Positions 9,104-18,849 of a DNA stretch of 64,000 nucleotides are shown here, in pieces. Origin of the DNA: Arenimonas sp. SCN 70-307 (GTDB lineage Bacteria > Pseudomonadota > Gammaproteobacteria > Xanthomonadales > Xanthomonadaceae); the NCBI RefSeq assembly GCF_001724815.1, contig NZ_MEDO01000014.1:124001-188000 (forward strand). The letters run 5' to 3'. The notes under the pieces were generated by a model, which made no database searches, was not told where the DNA came from, and saw only the letters and a program-made list of their open reading frames with translations. The stretch's first letter is position 1; every line of letters starts with the position of its first letter. The position numbers were made by a program, and so were the translations under genes.

Positions 9104-9460
9104 TCAGCCCTTAGGCGCCCAGAGCATCTCGTCGAGGGTGGCGGCGGCGCGCTGGCCGCGCACGCGGCCGGCCTCGACGCGCACGCCCTCGGCGCGCAGG
9201 CGCTGCACCTGCTCGTCGAAGCCGGGCGAGCCCGGCGGGAAGGCGATGCGACCGTCCGAGCGCAGCACGCGGTGCCAGGGCAGGCCCGGCTCGTCGCCGG
9301 CCGAGAGGATGCGCGCCACCAGCCGCGCGCGGCCCGGCAGGCCGGCGCGGCGCGCGACCTCGCCATAGCCGGCCACCTCGCCCGGCGCCAGCGCGCGCAC
9401 GGCCGCCAGCACGAGGCGGCGGTTGCGTTCGGCCGGGCTTTCCTTGGGCTTTGCGGGCAT
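9104..9460 (-). CDS. Alkyltransferase-like protein (ATL), MGMT fold without acceptor Cys
   Basis: 118 residues matching the DNA-binding domain of O6-alkylguanine-DNA alkyltransferases. The acceptor motif PCHR is replaced by PWHRV (within GLPWHRVLR), the hallmark of ATL proteins. ATLs bind O6-alkylguanine lesions without repairing them and channel them to nucleotide excision repair. The family's GxVxxYGxVAxxAG-type helix-turn-helix segment is visible near the N-terminus (GEVAGYGEVARRAG). Divergently oriented from the unknown gene at 9502. Confidence 0.9.
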   Translation of the reverse strand: MPAKPKESPAERNRRLVLAAVRALAPGEVAGYGEVARRAGLPGRARLVARILSAGDEPGLPWHRVLRSDGRIAFPPGSPGFDEQVQRLRAEGVRVEAGRVRGQRAAATLDEMLWAPKG

Positions 9461-9501
9461 GGGCGCTAGGATACCCCCGTCCCCCCAGCGCCAGACCCGC
9501 C

Positions 9502-9909
9502 ATGCAGAACTTCGAACAGATCCGCGCCCACCTCCAGGGCAAGTACAAGCTCACCGCCAGCGAGCCCTACCTGGTGTGCGTGCAGCTGTCGCTCGAGCAG
9601 GGCCGGCGCCACCAGAGCATCTTCCTGTCGGAAATGATGGGCGAGGACGGGCGCGCCTACCTGCGCGTGAGCACCGTGATCGCGCCGATGACCGGCATCG
9701 ACGCCCGCCGCATGCTGGCCTTCAACTGGCAGAGCCCGGTGGGCTACCTGGCCATCGGCGAGCTCGACGGCGTGCCCTACCTGCAGCTGTGCGAGAACCG
9801 ACCCTACGACAGCCTCGTGGCGGCCGAAGTCGACCGCCTGGTGCTCGAGATCGGCGGCCTGGGCGACCAGATGGAGCGCATGCTCTCCGCCGGCGGCGAC
9901 CTGCTCTGA
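9502..9909 (+). CDS. Conserved hypothetical protein, small soluble
   Basis: 135 residues, no signal peptide or membrane segment. The pattern is an N-terminal helix (MQNFEQIRAHL), several beta strands, and a long C-terminal helix (about residues 103-130, DSLVAAEVDRLVLEIGGLGDQ). This layout recalls the YbjN/class I secretion-chaperone fold, but I see no diagnostic motif and assign no function. The start at 9502 was chosen over the upstream in-frame ATG at 9451, which overlaps the divergent ATL gene. Its stop codon lies within a 15-nt palindrome shared with the convergent pit gene. Confidence 0.75.
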   Translation: MQNFEQIRAHLQGKYKLTASEPYLVCVQLSLEQGRRHQSIFLSEMMGEDGRAYLRVSTVIAPMTGIDARRMLAFNWQSPVGYLAIGELDGVPYLQLCENRPYDSLVAAEVDRLVLEIGGLGDQMERMLSAGGDLL

Positions 9910-9916
9910 GCCAGGC

Positions 9917-9920
<4 letters not shown>
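9906..9920. repeat. Palindrome holding both convergent stop codons
   Basis: CTGAGCC-A-GGCTCAG is a perfect 7-bp inverted repeat. It contains the TGA of the upstream plus-strand gene (9907-9909) and, on the other strand, the TGA of pit (9917-9919). A short stem without a T-tract; any terminator role is weak. Confidence 0.6.
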
Positions 9921-11041
<1,121 letters not shown>

Positions 11042-11044
11042 CGA

Positions 11045-11674
11045 TCAGGCGTTCTTGAGCACGATGTGGTAGACCACGTTGCCCGCGTCGCGGCACCGGT
11101 CGATGGCCTTCTCCAGGATCTCGAAGAGGTCCTTGAGGATGAGGTAGCGCATCGGGTCGGATTCGTTGGTGTAGGTGTCGCGGTAGAGCTCGAGGATGAG
11201 CCGGTCGGCCTCGGACTCGATGGCCTGCAGCTTGTCGTTGAGGGCCTTGGTGCCCTCGAGCGACATGCCCTTGCGCAGGTTGCCCACCATTTCCTCGAGC
11301 ACCGCGCAGGCGCGCTCGAGCATGGCCGCGCGCGGCACGAAGTCGGCGTCGCCCACCCGCTCGGAGGCCAGCTCGTAGCGCTCGGCGAACTTCTCGACAA
11401 CCTTGGGGATCTTGTAGAGCGCGCTCGAGAGCGCCTCGATGTCCTCGCGCTCGAGCGCGGTGACGAAGGTGTTCACCAGCTCCTGGCTGATCTGGGCCGC
11501 CAGGTCCTTCTCGCGCTGGCGGGCGAGCTTGAACTTCTCCAGGCTGCGCTGCGGCGGCGGGGTGGCCAGCAGCTCGGCCAGGGCCCGGGCGCTTTCCCGG
11601 GCGGCCGAGGCGCTGGCCTCGAGCAGGCCATAGAACTTGTCGCCCTTGCCGAAGATGGTCTGGAGGGAAAACAT
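11045..11674 (-). CDS. DUF47 family phosphate transport accessory protein
   Basis: 209 residues, fully helical, PhoU-like DUF47 family (TIGR00153). It begins MFSLQTIFGKGDKFYGLLEASA, typical of the family. These cytoplasmic proteins are encoded next to PiT transporters and are thought to modulate them. First gene of the operon with pit, 3 bp apart. A possible PHO box lies 51 bp upstream of the start. Confidence 0.93.
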   Translation of the reverse strand: MFSLQTIFGKGDKFYGLLEASASAARESARALAELLATPPPQRSLEKFKLARQREKDLAAQISQELVNTFVTALEREDIEALSSALYKIPKVVEKFAERYELASERVGDADFVPRAAMLERACAVLEEMVGNLRKGMSLEGTKALNDKLQAIESEADRLILELYRDTYTNESDPMRYLILKDLFEILEKAIDRCRDAGNVVYHIVLKNA

Positions 11675-11724
11675 GGGCTGATCCTGTGCTTGAACGGGCT
11701 GGACGGCCCTTGGATGGCGCGTAT

Positions 11725-11742
11725 GTTACATCCATGTGACGG
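11725..11742 (-). promoter_or_regulatory. Candidate PHO box upstream of DUF47-pit
   Basis: On the minus strand the site reads CCGTCACATGGATGTAAC. Compared with the enteric PhoB box (two TGTCA-like half-sites 11 nt apart), 11 of 18 positions match, with half-sites CGTCACA and TGTAACA offset by 11 nt. The sequence is also a near-perfect dyad (GTTACAT/ATGTGAC), so another regulator could use it. No convincing -10 was identified. Confidence 0.35.
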
Positions 11743-11839
11743 CGCCCGGGCCGGGCCGGCACCCCGGCTATGGCATAGTTTCGCCATTCCCCCGCCCGCC
11801 CCTTTCCCGGAGTCCCGTGCCGGCCCAGTCCGGTAGCCC

Positions 11840-13195
11840 ATGACCTTCGAACTCGCCCTCGTACTGTTCCTGATCCTTTGCAACGGCTTCTTCGCCATGT
11901 CGGAGATGTCCGTCGTCACCTCGCGCAAGGCCCGCCTGAAGCAAAAGGCCGAAGAGAGCCGCAGCGCCAAGGCCGCCCTGGAGCTCGCCGAGCACCCCGA
12001 GCGCTTCCTGTCCACGGTGCAGGTGGGCATCACCTCGATCGGCATCCTCACCGGCATCTTCGGCGGCGAGAGCATCGGCAACCGCATCGCCGCGGCCATC
12101 GCCCCGCTCGGCCTGGACACGCGCTTCGATGCGCTGCTGGTCGGCTGGGGCATCAACATCAACCTCAACCAGGCCATCGGCACCGCCGCGGCCGTCGCGA
12201 TCATCACCTACTTCTCGATCATCCTCGGCGAACTGGTGCCCAAGCGCATCGCCCTGCTGGCGCCCGAGCGCATCGCCGCCGGCGTGGCCATGCCGATGAG
12301 CTGGGTCTCGAAGATCGCCACGCCCTTCGTCTGGCTGCTCTCGCTCAGCACCCGCACCATCATGCGCGTCCTGCGCCTGGACCGCGGCCAGGCCGACCAG
12401 GTGACGGAAGAGGAGATCCGCATGCTGGTGGCCGAGAGCCACGAGCAGGGCGTGATCGACGCCGGCGAGCGCAACATGATCAACCGCGTGCTGCGCCTGG
12501 GCGACCGCTCCAGCGCCGGCCTGATGACGCCCCGCACCCGCATCGTCTGGCTCGACGCCGCCGCCAGCTACGAAGAGAACCTGGTCACGCTGCGCGAGAC
12601 GCCGTTCGCGCGCTATCCGGTCTACCGCGGCTCGGACGCCGAGGTGCTGGGCATCCTCGAGGCCAAGACCCTCACCCGCATGATCGGCCGCGAAGGCTCG
12701 AACGCCGAGCTGTTCCGCGAACTGCGCCCGGCGCTGTTCGTGTCCGAGTCCACCCAGGCGATGAAGCTGCTGGAGATCTTCCGCGAGGAGCAGCAGACCC
12801 TGGCCCTGGTGGTGGACGAATACGGCGACATCCAGGGCATGGTCTCGGCCAACGACCTGCTGGCCGCCGTGCTCGGCCGCGTGCAGGACATCGAGAGCAC
12901 GCCCGAGGAAGCCCTGGTGGTGACCCGCAGCGACGGCTCCTACCTGGTCGATGGCCGCCTCTCGACCGAGGAACTGCGCGAGCTGCTCGCCCTCACCCGC
13001 CTGCCCGACGAGGAAGACGGCGACTACCACACCGCCGCCGGCATGGTGATCGCGCAGTTCGGCCGCATCCCGCACTCGGGCGAGCACTTCGACTGGGGCG
13101 GCTGGCGCTTCGAGGTGGTCGACCTCGACGGCGCGCGCATCGACAAGCTGCTGGTCGCACGCCTGCCCGAACCCGAACGCGAGGACGGGATTTAG
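11840..13195 (+). CDS. CNNM/CorC-type membrane protein (DUF21-CBS-CorC_HlyC)
   Basis: 451 residues. An N-terminal DUF21 membrane domain (about 1-195, four hydrophobic stretches), a tandem CBS pair (about 210-335; LMTPRTRIVWLD and VVDEYGDIQGMV) and a C-terminal CorC_HlyC domain (about 350-440; LVDGRLSTEEL). Family members (YtfL/PaeA, YfjD, often called hemolysin-like) are linked to magnesium or cation/polyamine efflux; the haemolysin name is historical. The start at 11840 gives a hydrophobic N-terminus. Divergent from the DUF47-pit operon, 165 bp apart. Confidence 0.92.
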   Translation: MTFELALVLFLILCNGFFAMSEMSVVTSRKARLKQKAEESRSAKAALELAEHPERFLSTVQVGITSIGILTGIFGGESIGNRIAAAIAPLGLDTRFDALLVGWGININLNQAIGTAAAVAIITYFSIILGELVPKRIALLAPERIAAGVAMPMSWVSKIATPFVWLLSLSTRTIMRVLRLDRGQADQVTEEEIRMLVAESHEQGVIDAGERNMINRVLRLGDRSSAGLMTPRTRIVWLDAAASYEENLVTLRETPFARYPVYRGSDAEVLGILEAKTLTRMIGREGSNAELFRELRPALFVSESTQAMKLLEIFREEQQTLALVVDEYGDIQGMVSANDLLAAVLGRVQDIESTPEEALVVTRSDGSYLVDGRLSTEELRELLALTRLPDEEDGDYHTAAGMVIAQFGRIPHSGEHFDWGGWRFEVVDLDGARIDKLLVARLPEPEREDGI

Positions 13196-13231
13196 AGCGG
13201 ATAAAGGCGCCAGGCCACATAGTCCGGGCAC

Positions 13232-13867
13232 ATGACCCCCGCCGAAATCAGCACCCGCGCACTGCTCGACGCCCTCGCCGAGGGCAATGGCCAGGCCGAC
13301 GCCGGACCGCTGACGCTGGGCCAGGTGCTCGACCGCTTCCGCGCCCGCGCCTTCGGCATCTTCCTGCTGCTTTCGGTGCTGCCGGCCTTCGTGCCGCTGC
13401 CGCTGGGCGCCGGCGCCGTCAGCGGCCCGCTGGTGAGCCTGGCCGGCCTGCAGATGCTGGCGCTGATGGCGCATCCCTGGGTGCCCGGCTTCCTCTCGCG
13501 CCGGCCGCTTTCGCGCGAGGGCGTGGCGAAGTTCCGCGACCGCACCTCGGGCCTGCTGCGCCGGCTGGAGAAACTCAGCCGCCCGCGCAACGAGCACCTG
13601 ATCGACCACCCCGCGGCGCGCATGTTCACCGGCCTGCTGCTGGTGGTGCTGGGCTTCCTGCTGGCCCTGCCGATCCCGGCCACCAACTACCCCTTCGGCC
13701 TGATCCTGCTGGCCTATGCGGTCGCGCTGATCGAACGCGACGGCCGGCTGATGCTCGTGGCCTGGGCCCTGGGCATCGCCCAGATCGTGGTGATGGTGGT
13801 CTTCTCGGGCCACCTGGCCCGCGCGCTGGCCGACCTGGCCCGCTGGGCGGGCGGCCTACTGGGCTGA
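13232..13867 (+). CDS. ExoD-like exopolysaccharide synthesis family membrane protein
   Basis: 211 residues of the ExoD family (named for Rhizobium exoD). The N-terminus is LGQVLDRFRARAFGIFLLLSVLPAFVPLP-like, with hydrophobic segments at about 45-80, 130-165 and 165-200 and the conserved pattern LxRFLxP near LEKLSRPRNEHLI. Biochemical function is not established. It lies 36 bp after the CorC-like gene and its last 12 bases overlap the convergent GGDEF-EAL gene. Confidence 0.85.
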   Translation: MTPAEISTRALLDALAEGNGQADAGPLTLGQVLDRFRARAFGIFLLLSVLPAFVPLPLGAGAVSGPLVSLAGLQMLALMAHPWVPGFLSRRPLSREGVAKFRDRTSGLLRRLEKLSRPRNEHLIDHPAARMFTGLLLVVLGFLLALPIPATNYPFGLILLAYAVALIERDGRLMLVAWALGIAQIVVMVVFSGHLARALADLARWAGGLLG

Positions 13868-15988
13868 GCCTTCGCGGAAGGCGCGGCGCATGTCGTTGGC
13901 CGGCATCGGCCGGCCCAGCCAGAAGCCCTGGCCCTGGTCGCAGCCGCGCTCGCGCAGCACGGCATACTGGCCCTCGGTCTCGATGCCTTCGGCCACCACG
14001 GTGATGCCCAGCGAATGGGCCATGGCGATGATGGCCGAGGTCAGCGCCAGGTCGTCCGGGTCGCGCAGCACGTCGGCGACGAAGCTGCGGTCGATCTTCA
14101 CGCCGTCCACCGGCACGCGGCGCAGGTGACTCAGGCCCGAAAAGCCGGTACCGAAGTCGTCCAGCCAAACCTTCACGCCGGTGGCGCGCAGGCGCGAGAG
14201 CAGCGCGCTGGCCTGGGCCTCGTCGCCCAGCACCGCGGTCTCGGTGAGCTCGAGGTGCAGCTGGCCGGGTTTGACGCCGGTGGCGGCGAGCGCGCTGGCC
14301 ACCACGTCGGGCAGGTCGCCGGTGCGCAGCTGGCGCGGCGAGATGTTGACCGACACGAAGGGCGTCTCCTGGCCGGGCAGCACCCAGGTGGCCGCGTCGC
14401 GGCAGGCCTGCACCACCACGTGTCGGCCCAGGGCCTCGATCAGGCCGCTTTGTTCGGCCACTTCGATGAACACCGAGGGCGGCACCACGCCCAGGCGCGG
14501 GTGCTCCCAGCGGCACAGCGCCTCGGCGCCCATCGGGCGGCCGTCGGCGAGGCGGTAGATGGGCTGGTAGTGCAGGCTCAGTTCGCCGCGCTCCCAGGCG
14601 CCGCGCAGTTCTTCCTCGAGCTGCACGCGGCGCTCGACGGCCTGGTCCATGGCCTTGGAATAGAAGCGGTAGCAGCCCTTGCCGGCCACCTTGGCCTGGT
14701 ACATCGCGATGTCGGCGTTCTTGAGCAGCTGGCCGGCGCTGGCGGCGTCGAAGGGGAACAGGGTGATGCCCACCGAGGCGCCCAGGAACACCTGCCGGCC
14801 CTGCAGCACCAGCGGACGCTGCACTTCCTCGATCAGGGCCTCGGCCAGGCGGCCGGAACTGGCGCGGATGTCCTCGGCCATGAACAGCACGATGAACTCG
14901 TCGCCGCCGAAGCGGGCGATCTCGGCGCCCTGCCCGCCCAGGCGCTCGACCGTCATGCGGATGCGCACCGACAGCTGGCCCAGCACCTCGTCGCCGGCCT
15001 CGTGGCCCAGGGTGTCGTTGACGCGCTTGAAGTCGTCGAGGTCGACGAACAGCAGCGCCAGTTCGCCGCTGCTGGCCTGAAGGGTGAGCAGGCGGTCGTC
15101 GAGGGCCTCGCGGAAGGCCAGGCGGTTGGACAGGCCGGTGAGCGAGTCGGTGTAGGCCATGCGGCGGATATCGCGGTCGTGGCGCGCCACGGCCTCGCTC
15201 ATGCGCACGAAGCCGCGCACCAGGTCGCCCAGTTCGTCCTGGCGCTCGGAGTGCAGCGCCACCTCGTCGTAGCGGCCATGCTCGATGCGCCCGGCCGCCT
15301 CGGCCAGCGCGCTGATCGGCTGCACGATGCGCCGCTGCAGCAGCCACATGGCGCCGCAGGCGATGCCCAGCAGCGCCACCAGCAGGGTGATGATCCAGGC
15401 CAGCTGGGCCTGGCTGGCCGCGCTCAGGCGCTGCTCCAGCGGCCCCATGACCTCGATTTCGCGGCGGTCGGCGTTTTCGCGCGACAGGCCCACGCGCACG
15501 CCGCCGATTCGCTCGCCGCCGATGCGCACCGGGCTGGCGACGTCGAGCACCTTCTCGCTCCACTGCCCGTGCGGGCCTTCGGCCTGCAGGGCCTCGTAGG
15601 CCATCGGGTCGGCCATGGGCTGGCCGAAGGCCGGGATGTCGCCCGAACCGTCGTGCAGCACCTGGCCTTCGGCGTCGTGGATGATCACGTAGGCCACGTC
15701 CGGCTGGCGCAGCGTGGCGCGGGCCAGTTCGCCGAGCGCGGCCAGGTCCAGGTAGTACAGCGGGTTGGTGGCCGCGTCGGCCAGCTGGCTCGACAGGGTC
15801 TGGCCGCGGCTGAGCAGGCCCTCCCGGGCCAGCTCGCGCACCGCGCCGGCGCTGAGCGAATGGGCGTCCTCGTTGCTGCGCTTGGTGTGCAGCCACAGCG
15901 CCGCGAACAGCGCCGACACCACCAGCATCACCGCGGCCAGCAGCCACACCAGTTCGCCGCGCAGTCCGAGCCGGAAGGGCAGCTTCAT
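13856..15988 (-). CDS. Membrane GGDEF-EAL c-di-GMP cyclase/phosphodiesterase with HAMP
   Basis: 710 residues. TM1 about 13-33, a periplasmic sensor about 34-190, TM2 about 194-217, then HAMP, GGDEF (motif at 361-365, within ARFGGDEF) and EAL (489-491, within GAEALCRW). EAL catalytic landmarks are all present: VSVNISPRQL, LELTETAVL, DDFGTGFS, VKIDRSF and VAEGIETE. The RxxD allosteric I-site upstream of GGDEF is absent (positions filled by GQGA). Both activities are therefore possible, without classical product inhibition. It overlaps the upstream PhnD-like gene by 4 bp (ATGA), suggesting that binding protein feeds its periplasmic domain. Confidence 0.93.
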   Translation of the reverse strand: MKLPFRLGLRGELVWLLAAVMLVVSALFAALWLHTKRSNEDAHSLSAGAVRELAREGLLSRGQTLSSQLADAATNPLYYLDLAALGELARATLRQPDVAYVIIHDAEGQVLHDGSGDIPAFGQPMADPMAYEALQAEGPHGQWSEKVLDVASPVRIGGERIGGVRVGLSRENADRREIEVMGPLEQRLSAASQAQLAWIITLLVALLGIACGAMWLLQRRIVQPISALAEAAGRIEHGRYDEVALHSERQDELGDLVRGFVRMSEAVARHDRDIRRMAYTDSLTGLSNRLAFREALDDRLLTLQASSGELALLFVDLDDFKRVNDTLGHEAGDEVLGQLSVRIRMTVERLGGQGAEIARFGGDEFIVLFMAEDIRASSGRLAEALIEEVQRPLVLQGRQVFLGASVGITLFPFDAASAGQLLKNADIAMYQAKVAGKGCYRFYSKAMDQAVERRVQLEEELRGAWERGELSLHYQPIYRLADGRPMGAEALCRWEHPRLGVVPPSVFIEVAEQSGLIEALGRHVVVQACRDAATWVLPGQETPFVSVNISPRQLRTGDLPDVVASALAATGVKPGQLHLELTETAVLGDEAQASALLSRLRATGVKVWLDDFGTGFSGLSHLRRVPVDGVKIDRSFVADVLRDPDDLALTSAIIAMAHSLGITVVAEGIETEGQYAVLRERGCDQGQGFWLGRPMPANDMRRAFREGSAQ

Positions 15989-16920
15989 TCCAGGGCCTCG
16001 CGCACGTCGCGGGCGCCGCGGCGCAGTTCCTCGAGCGCGGCCCGGGTTTCGGCGTCGGACTCGTAGAAGCCGGTGGTGCGGAAGAACTGCCGCAGCGCCT
16101 CGCGCGCCTGCGGGTCGTCGGCGGCACCGAGCAGCACTTCCTTCAGGCGCGCGGCGACCTCGGGACGCATGTCGGCGTTCACCAGTTCCATGGCGCGCGG
16201 CACCGGCCCGGTGGTGTGGATCACCACCAGGTCGCGGCGGAAGGCATCGGAGACGCGCAGCAGCGACTCGAAGTCCTGGTCGCTGAAGCCGCCGGCGTCC
16301 ACCAGGCGCTTGTGCACCCAGGTGCCGAGGTTGGCGTCGGTGTTGGCGAAGACGTAGCCCACCGAGCCCGGATCGGCGTCGTCGAGCGGCGAAATCATCA
16401 GGTTCATCGGCAGGCCGCGCTCGCGCAGCACCATGGCCGGCACCAGGTAGGCGCTGGTGGACGAGGGCGACTGGAAGGCGATGGTGTGCCCGCGCAGCTG
16501 CGAGAGCTCGGTGATGCCGCTGTCGCGGTGGGTGAAGATGACGCTGCGGTACTCGCGCGAGCCGCTGCGTTCGGTCAGCAGCAGCGGCCGGGCGCCTACC
16601 CTGTCGGCCAGCAGCAGGCCGGTGCCCGGGGTCTCGGTGACCCAGTCGACCTTGCCGCGGCGCAGGTAGCTCATCATCTGCTGCGGGTCGCGCGCCATCA
16701 GCACTCGGCCCTCGGTGATGCCGACGTCGGCCATGCGCGGCACGACGTAGTCGAGCAGCGGCTTGAGCTGTTCGTAGTGGCGACGCGGGTCGTCGCTGAT
16801 GCGGCCCAGCACGAGCACGCCGTCCTCGGTGGCCTGGGCCAGGCCGGAAAGCAGCAGGAGCAGCGGGAAAGCCAGACGCGCCAGGCCACCGGGTATTGCG
16901 CTGGGGGACTTGGGCGTCAC
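15985..16920 (-). CDS. PhnD-like periplasmic substrate-binding protein
   Basis: 311 residues with a signal peptide (hydrophobic stretch ending about residue 31, LAQA). The phosphate/phosphonate PhnD-type binding fold is supported by VLGRISDDPRRHYEQLKPLLDYV, then TPGTGLL, LRGHTIAFQSPSSTSAYL and HTTGPVPRAM. No ABC permease or ATPase is encoded nearby. Instead it overlaps a GGDEF-EAL gene by 4 bp, so a sensory ligand-capture role is inferred. The start is a GTG at 16920 with only a weak ribosome site, so the exact start is uncertain. Confidence 0.85.
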   Translation of the reverse strand: MTPKSPSAIPGGLARLAFPLLLLLSGLAQATEDGVLVLGRISDDPRRHYEQLKPLLDYVVPRMADVGITEGRVLMARDPQQMMSYLRRGKVDWVTETPGTGLLLADRVGARPLLLTERSGSREYRSVIFTHRDSGITELSQLRGHTIAFQSPSSTSAYLVPAMVLRERGLPMNLMISPLDDADPGSVGYVFANTDANLGTWVHKRLVDAGGFSDQDFESLLRVSDAFRRDLVVIHTTGPVPRAMELVNADMRPEVAARLKEVLLGAADDPQAREALRQFFRTTGFYESDAETRAALEELRRGARDVREALE

Positions 16921-16979
16921 TGGGGGCTCGTGGACTCGGGTGGCGGCCCGGCTACTGTATTCGCCCGGCCGCGGCGGCG

Positions 16980-17750
16980 CTAGGCTCCCGCGGCGCGGGC
17001 CAGCCGCGCCATGCGCTGGGCCTCGGACAGGATGCCGCGCAGGATCTTGACCTCGCGGCTGTCCAGCCCGGCCCGCAGGTAGAGCCGGCGCAGCCGCGCC
17101 ATCACCATCTCCGGCGCCCGGCCCTTGTGGAAGTCGATGTCGTCCAAGGCCTCGGCCAGGTGCCCGAACAGGCGTTCGAGCTCGTCGGCGGTGGCCGGCG
17201 GCTCGGCGTCCGGGGCCGGCGCGGGGCGACCCACCGGCAGCTGGCCGCCGGCGGCCTCGAGCACGGCAAGGCGAAGTTCATAGGCCAGCACCTGCACGGC
17301 CGCGGCGATGTTGAGCGAGGCGAAGCCCGGGTCGGTGGGGATGCATACCGAGGCGTGGCAGCGCTGCAGCTCCTCGTTCTCCAGGCCCGTGCGCTCGCGG
17401 CCGAACAGCAGGGCCACGGGGCCTTCGGCGGAGGCCTGCACCAGCTGGCGGGCGGCCTCGCGCGGGCTGAGTTCGGGCAGGGGCACGGTGCGCCGCCGGG
17501 CGCTGGTACCCACCACCAGGCGGCAGCCGGCCAGGGCCTGCAGCAGGTCGCCATGCACCGGCGCGGCGGCGAGCAGGTCGTCGGCGCCGGCGGCCAGGGC
17601 CACGGCCTCCGGGTCGGGGAAGCGCTCGGGCGCGACCAGGTGCAGGGCCGACAGCCCCATGGTCTTCATGGCCCGGGCGGCCGAGCCGATGTTGCCCGGG
17701 TGCTGGGTGCCGACGAGGACGATCCGGAGGTTCTTGGCTTCGATACTCAT
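16980..17750 (-). CDS. trmJ: tRNA (Cm32/Um32) 2'-O-methyltransferase TrmJ
   Basis: 256 residues of the SPOUT class. N-terminal [22 protein letters not shown] and [17 protein letters not shown] motifs form the knotted SAM site, and [16 protein letters not shown] is the third SPOUT motif. A C-terminal helical extension (about 170-256) is typical of TrmJ. Methylates position 32 of several tRNAs. Divergent from suhB with 103 bp between starts, the usual arrangement in related genomes. Stops with TAG. Confidence 0.94.
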   Translation of the reverse strand: MSIEAKNLRIVLVGTQHPGNIGSAARAMKTMGLSALHLVAPERFPDPEAVALAAGADDLLAAAPVHGDLLQALAGCRLVVGTSARRRTVPLPELSPREAARQLVQASAEGPVALLFGRERTGLENEELQRCHASVCIPTDPGFASLNIAAAVQVLAYELRLAVLEAAGGQLPVGRPAPAPDAEPPATADELERLFGHLAEALDDIDFHKGRAPEMVMARLRRLYLRAGLDSREVKILRGILSEAQRMARLARAAGA

Positions 17751-17853
17751 GAATTTAGAGCCCCGCCCCGGGGCAACCTGTTATCCTTGCGGCGCGCCGG
17801 CGACGACCGGCCCCTTGTTCTTCACACAATCCAGCGGTCATTCGGACGGGAAT

Positions 17854-18660
17854 ATGCAGAAACCTGTCGTCAACGTCATGGTCAAGGCGGCCCGTTCGGC
17901 CGGCAACCTGATCTTGCGCCACATGGGCAAGCTCGACGCCCTCAACGTCTTCGAGAAGTCGAAGCTCGACTACGCCAGCGAGGTCGACGCCGAAGCCGAG
18001 GCCGTGATCATACGCGAGCTGCGCCGGGCCTTCCCCGACTACGCCATCCTCGGCGAGGAGTCGGGCGCCATGGGCAAGGGCCGCCACACCTTCGTCATCG
18101 ACCCGCTGGACGGCACCTCGAACTACCTCCGGGGCTGGCCGCATTTCTGCGTGTCGATCGCGCTGGTCGAAAACGGCGAGCCGGTGCACGGCGTGGTCTT
18201 CGACCCGCTGCGCAACGAGCTGTTCACCGCCTCCAAGGGCGCCGGCGCGCTGCTCAACGACAAGAAGATCCGCATCGGCGAGCGCAAGGACCTCAAGGGC
18301 GCGCTGCTGGTGACGGGCTTCCCGCCGCGCGAGCGCCCGCGACTGGCGCCGCACCTGGACGCCATCCGCGGCATGCTCTCGGAGGCCGAGGACATCCGCC
18401 GCACCGGTTCGGCCGCGCTCGACCTGGCCTACGTGGCCTGCGGCCGCGCCGACGCCTACTTCGAGGCCGGCGTGAAGCCCTGGGACATCGCCGCGGGCCT
18501 GCTGCTGGTGCGCGAAGCCGGTGGCCGCACCTGCGACTTCCTGGGCCGCGGCGACAACCTGCTCAACTCGGGCCAGATCATCGCCGGCAACCTCAAGATC
18601 AGCGAAGTGCTCCAGCGCGCCGTCTACTCCACCAACTACGCCGCCGCCTTCTCCGCCTGA
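17854..18660 (+). CDS. suhB: Inositol-1-monophosphatase / Nus factor SuhB
   Basis: 268 residues, essentially the E. coli SuhB length. Metal-binding motifs of the FIG superfamily: [18 protein letters not shown] and [15 protein letters not shown]. Besides phosphatase activity, SuhB acts in rRNA antitermination complexes. The start at 17854 gives [20 protein letters not shown], the conserved N-terminus; longer in-frame starts overlap trmJ. Followed by a REP-like hairpin and the palindromic island. Confidence 0.95.
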   Translation: MQKPVVNVMVKAARSAGNLILRHMGKLDALNVFEKSKLDYASEVDAEAEAVIIRELRRAFPDYAILGEESGAMGKGRHTFVIDPLDGTSNYLRGWPHFCVSIALVENGEPVHGVVFDPLRNELFTASKGAGALLNDKKIRIGERKDLKGALLVTGFPPRERPRLAPHLDAIRGMLSEAEDIRRTGSAALDLAYVACGRADAYFEAGVKPWDIAAGLLLVREAGGRTCDFLGRGDNLLNSGQIIAGNLKISEVLQRAVYSTNYAAAFSA

Positions 18661-18663
18661 CCT

Positions 18664-18685
18664 GTGGGAGGGCCTTCAGGCCCGA
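18664..18685. repeat. Single REP-like palindrome
   Basis: A GTGGGAG head followed by GGGCC-TTCA-GGCCC and CGA, 3 bp after the suhB stop. Same family as 42218-42241, 54862-54937 and 59333-59384. Confidence 0.75.
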
Positions 18686-18778
18686 GCTGCCAGGAGATCC
18701 CAGCGCCCGCCTTTCTTCGCTCTGGCACAGCGCAAGAAGAAGGATCTTCTCCCACCTGAGGCTATGGCGCCGTCGTCA

Positions 18779-18849
18779 CCGGGAAAGCGAGGATCGATTC
18801 CTCCTCCGTGAAGCCTTTATGTCGGAGGAATCGACCCTCGCTTTCCCGG
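18779..18849. repeat. Left 26-bp hairpin with conserved 19-nt loop
   Basis: Arm 18779-18804 pairs with 18824-18849 (25 of 26 positions) around the loop TCCGTGAAGCCTTTATGTC at 18805-18823. The loop is identical, in inverse orientation, to that of the right hairpin, while the stem sequence differs. Confidence 0.9.
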
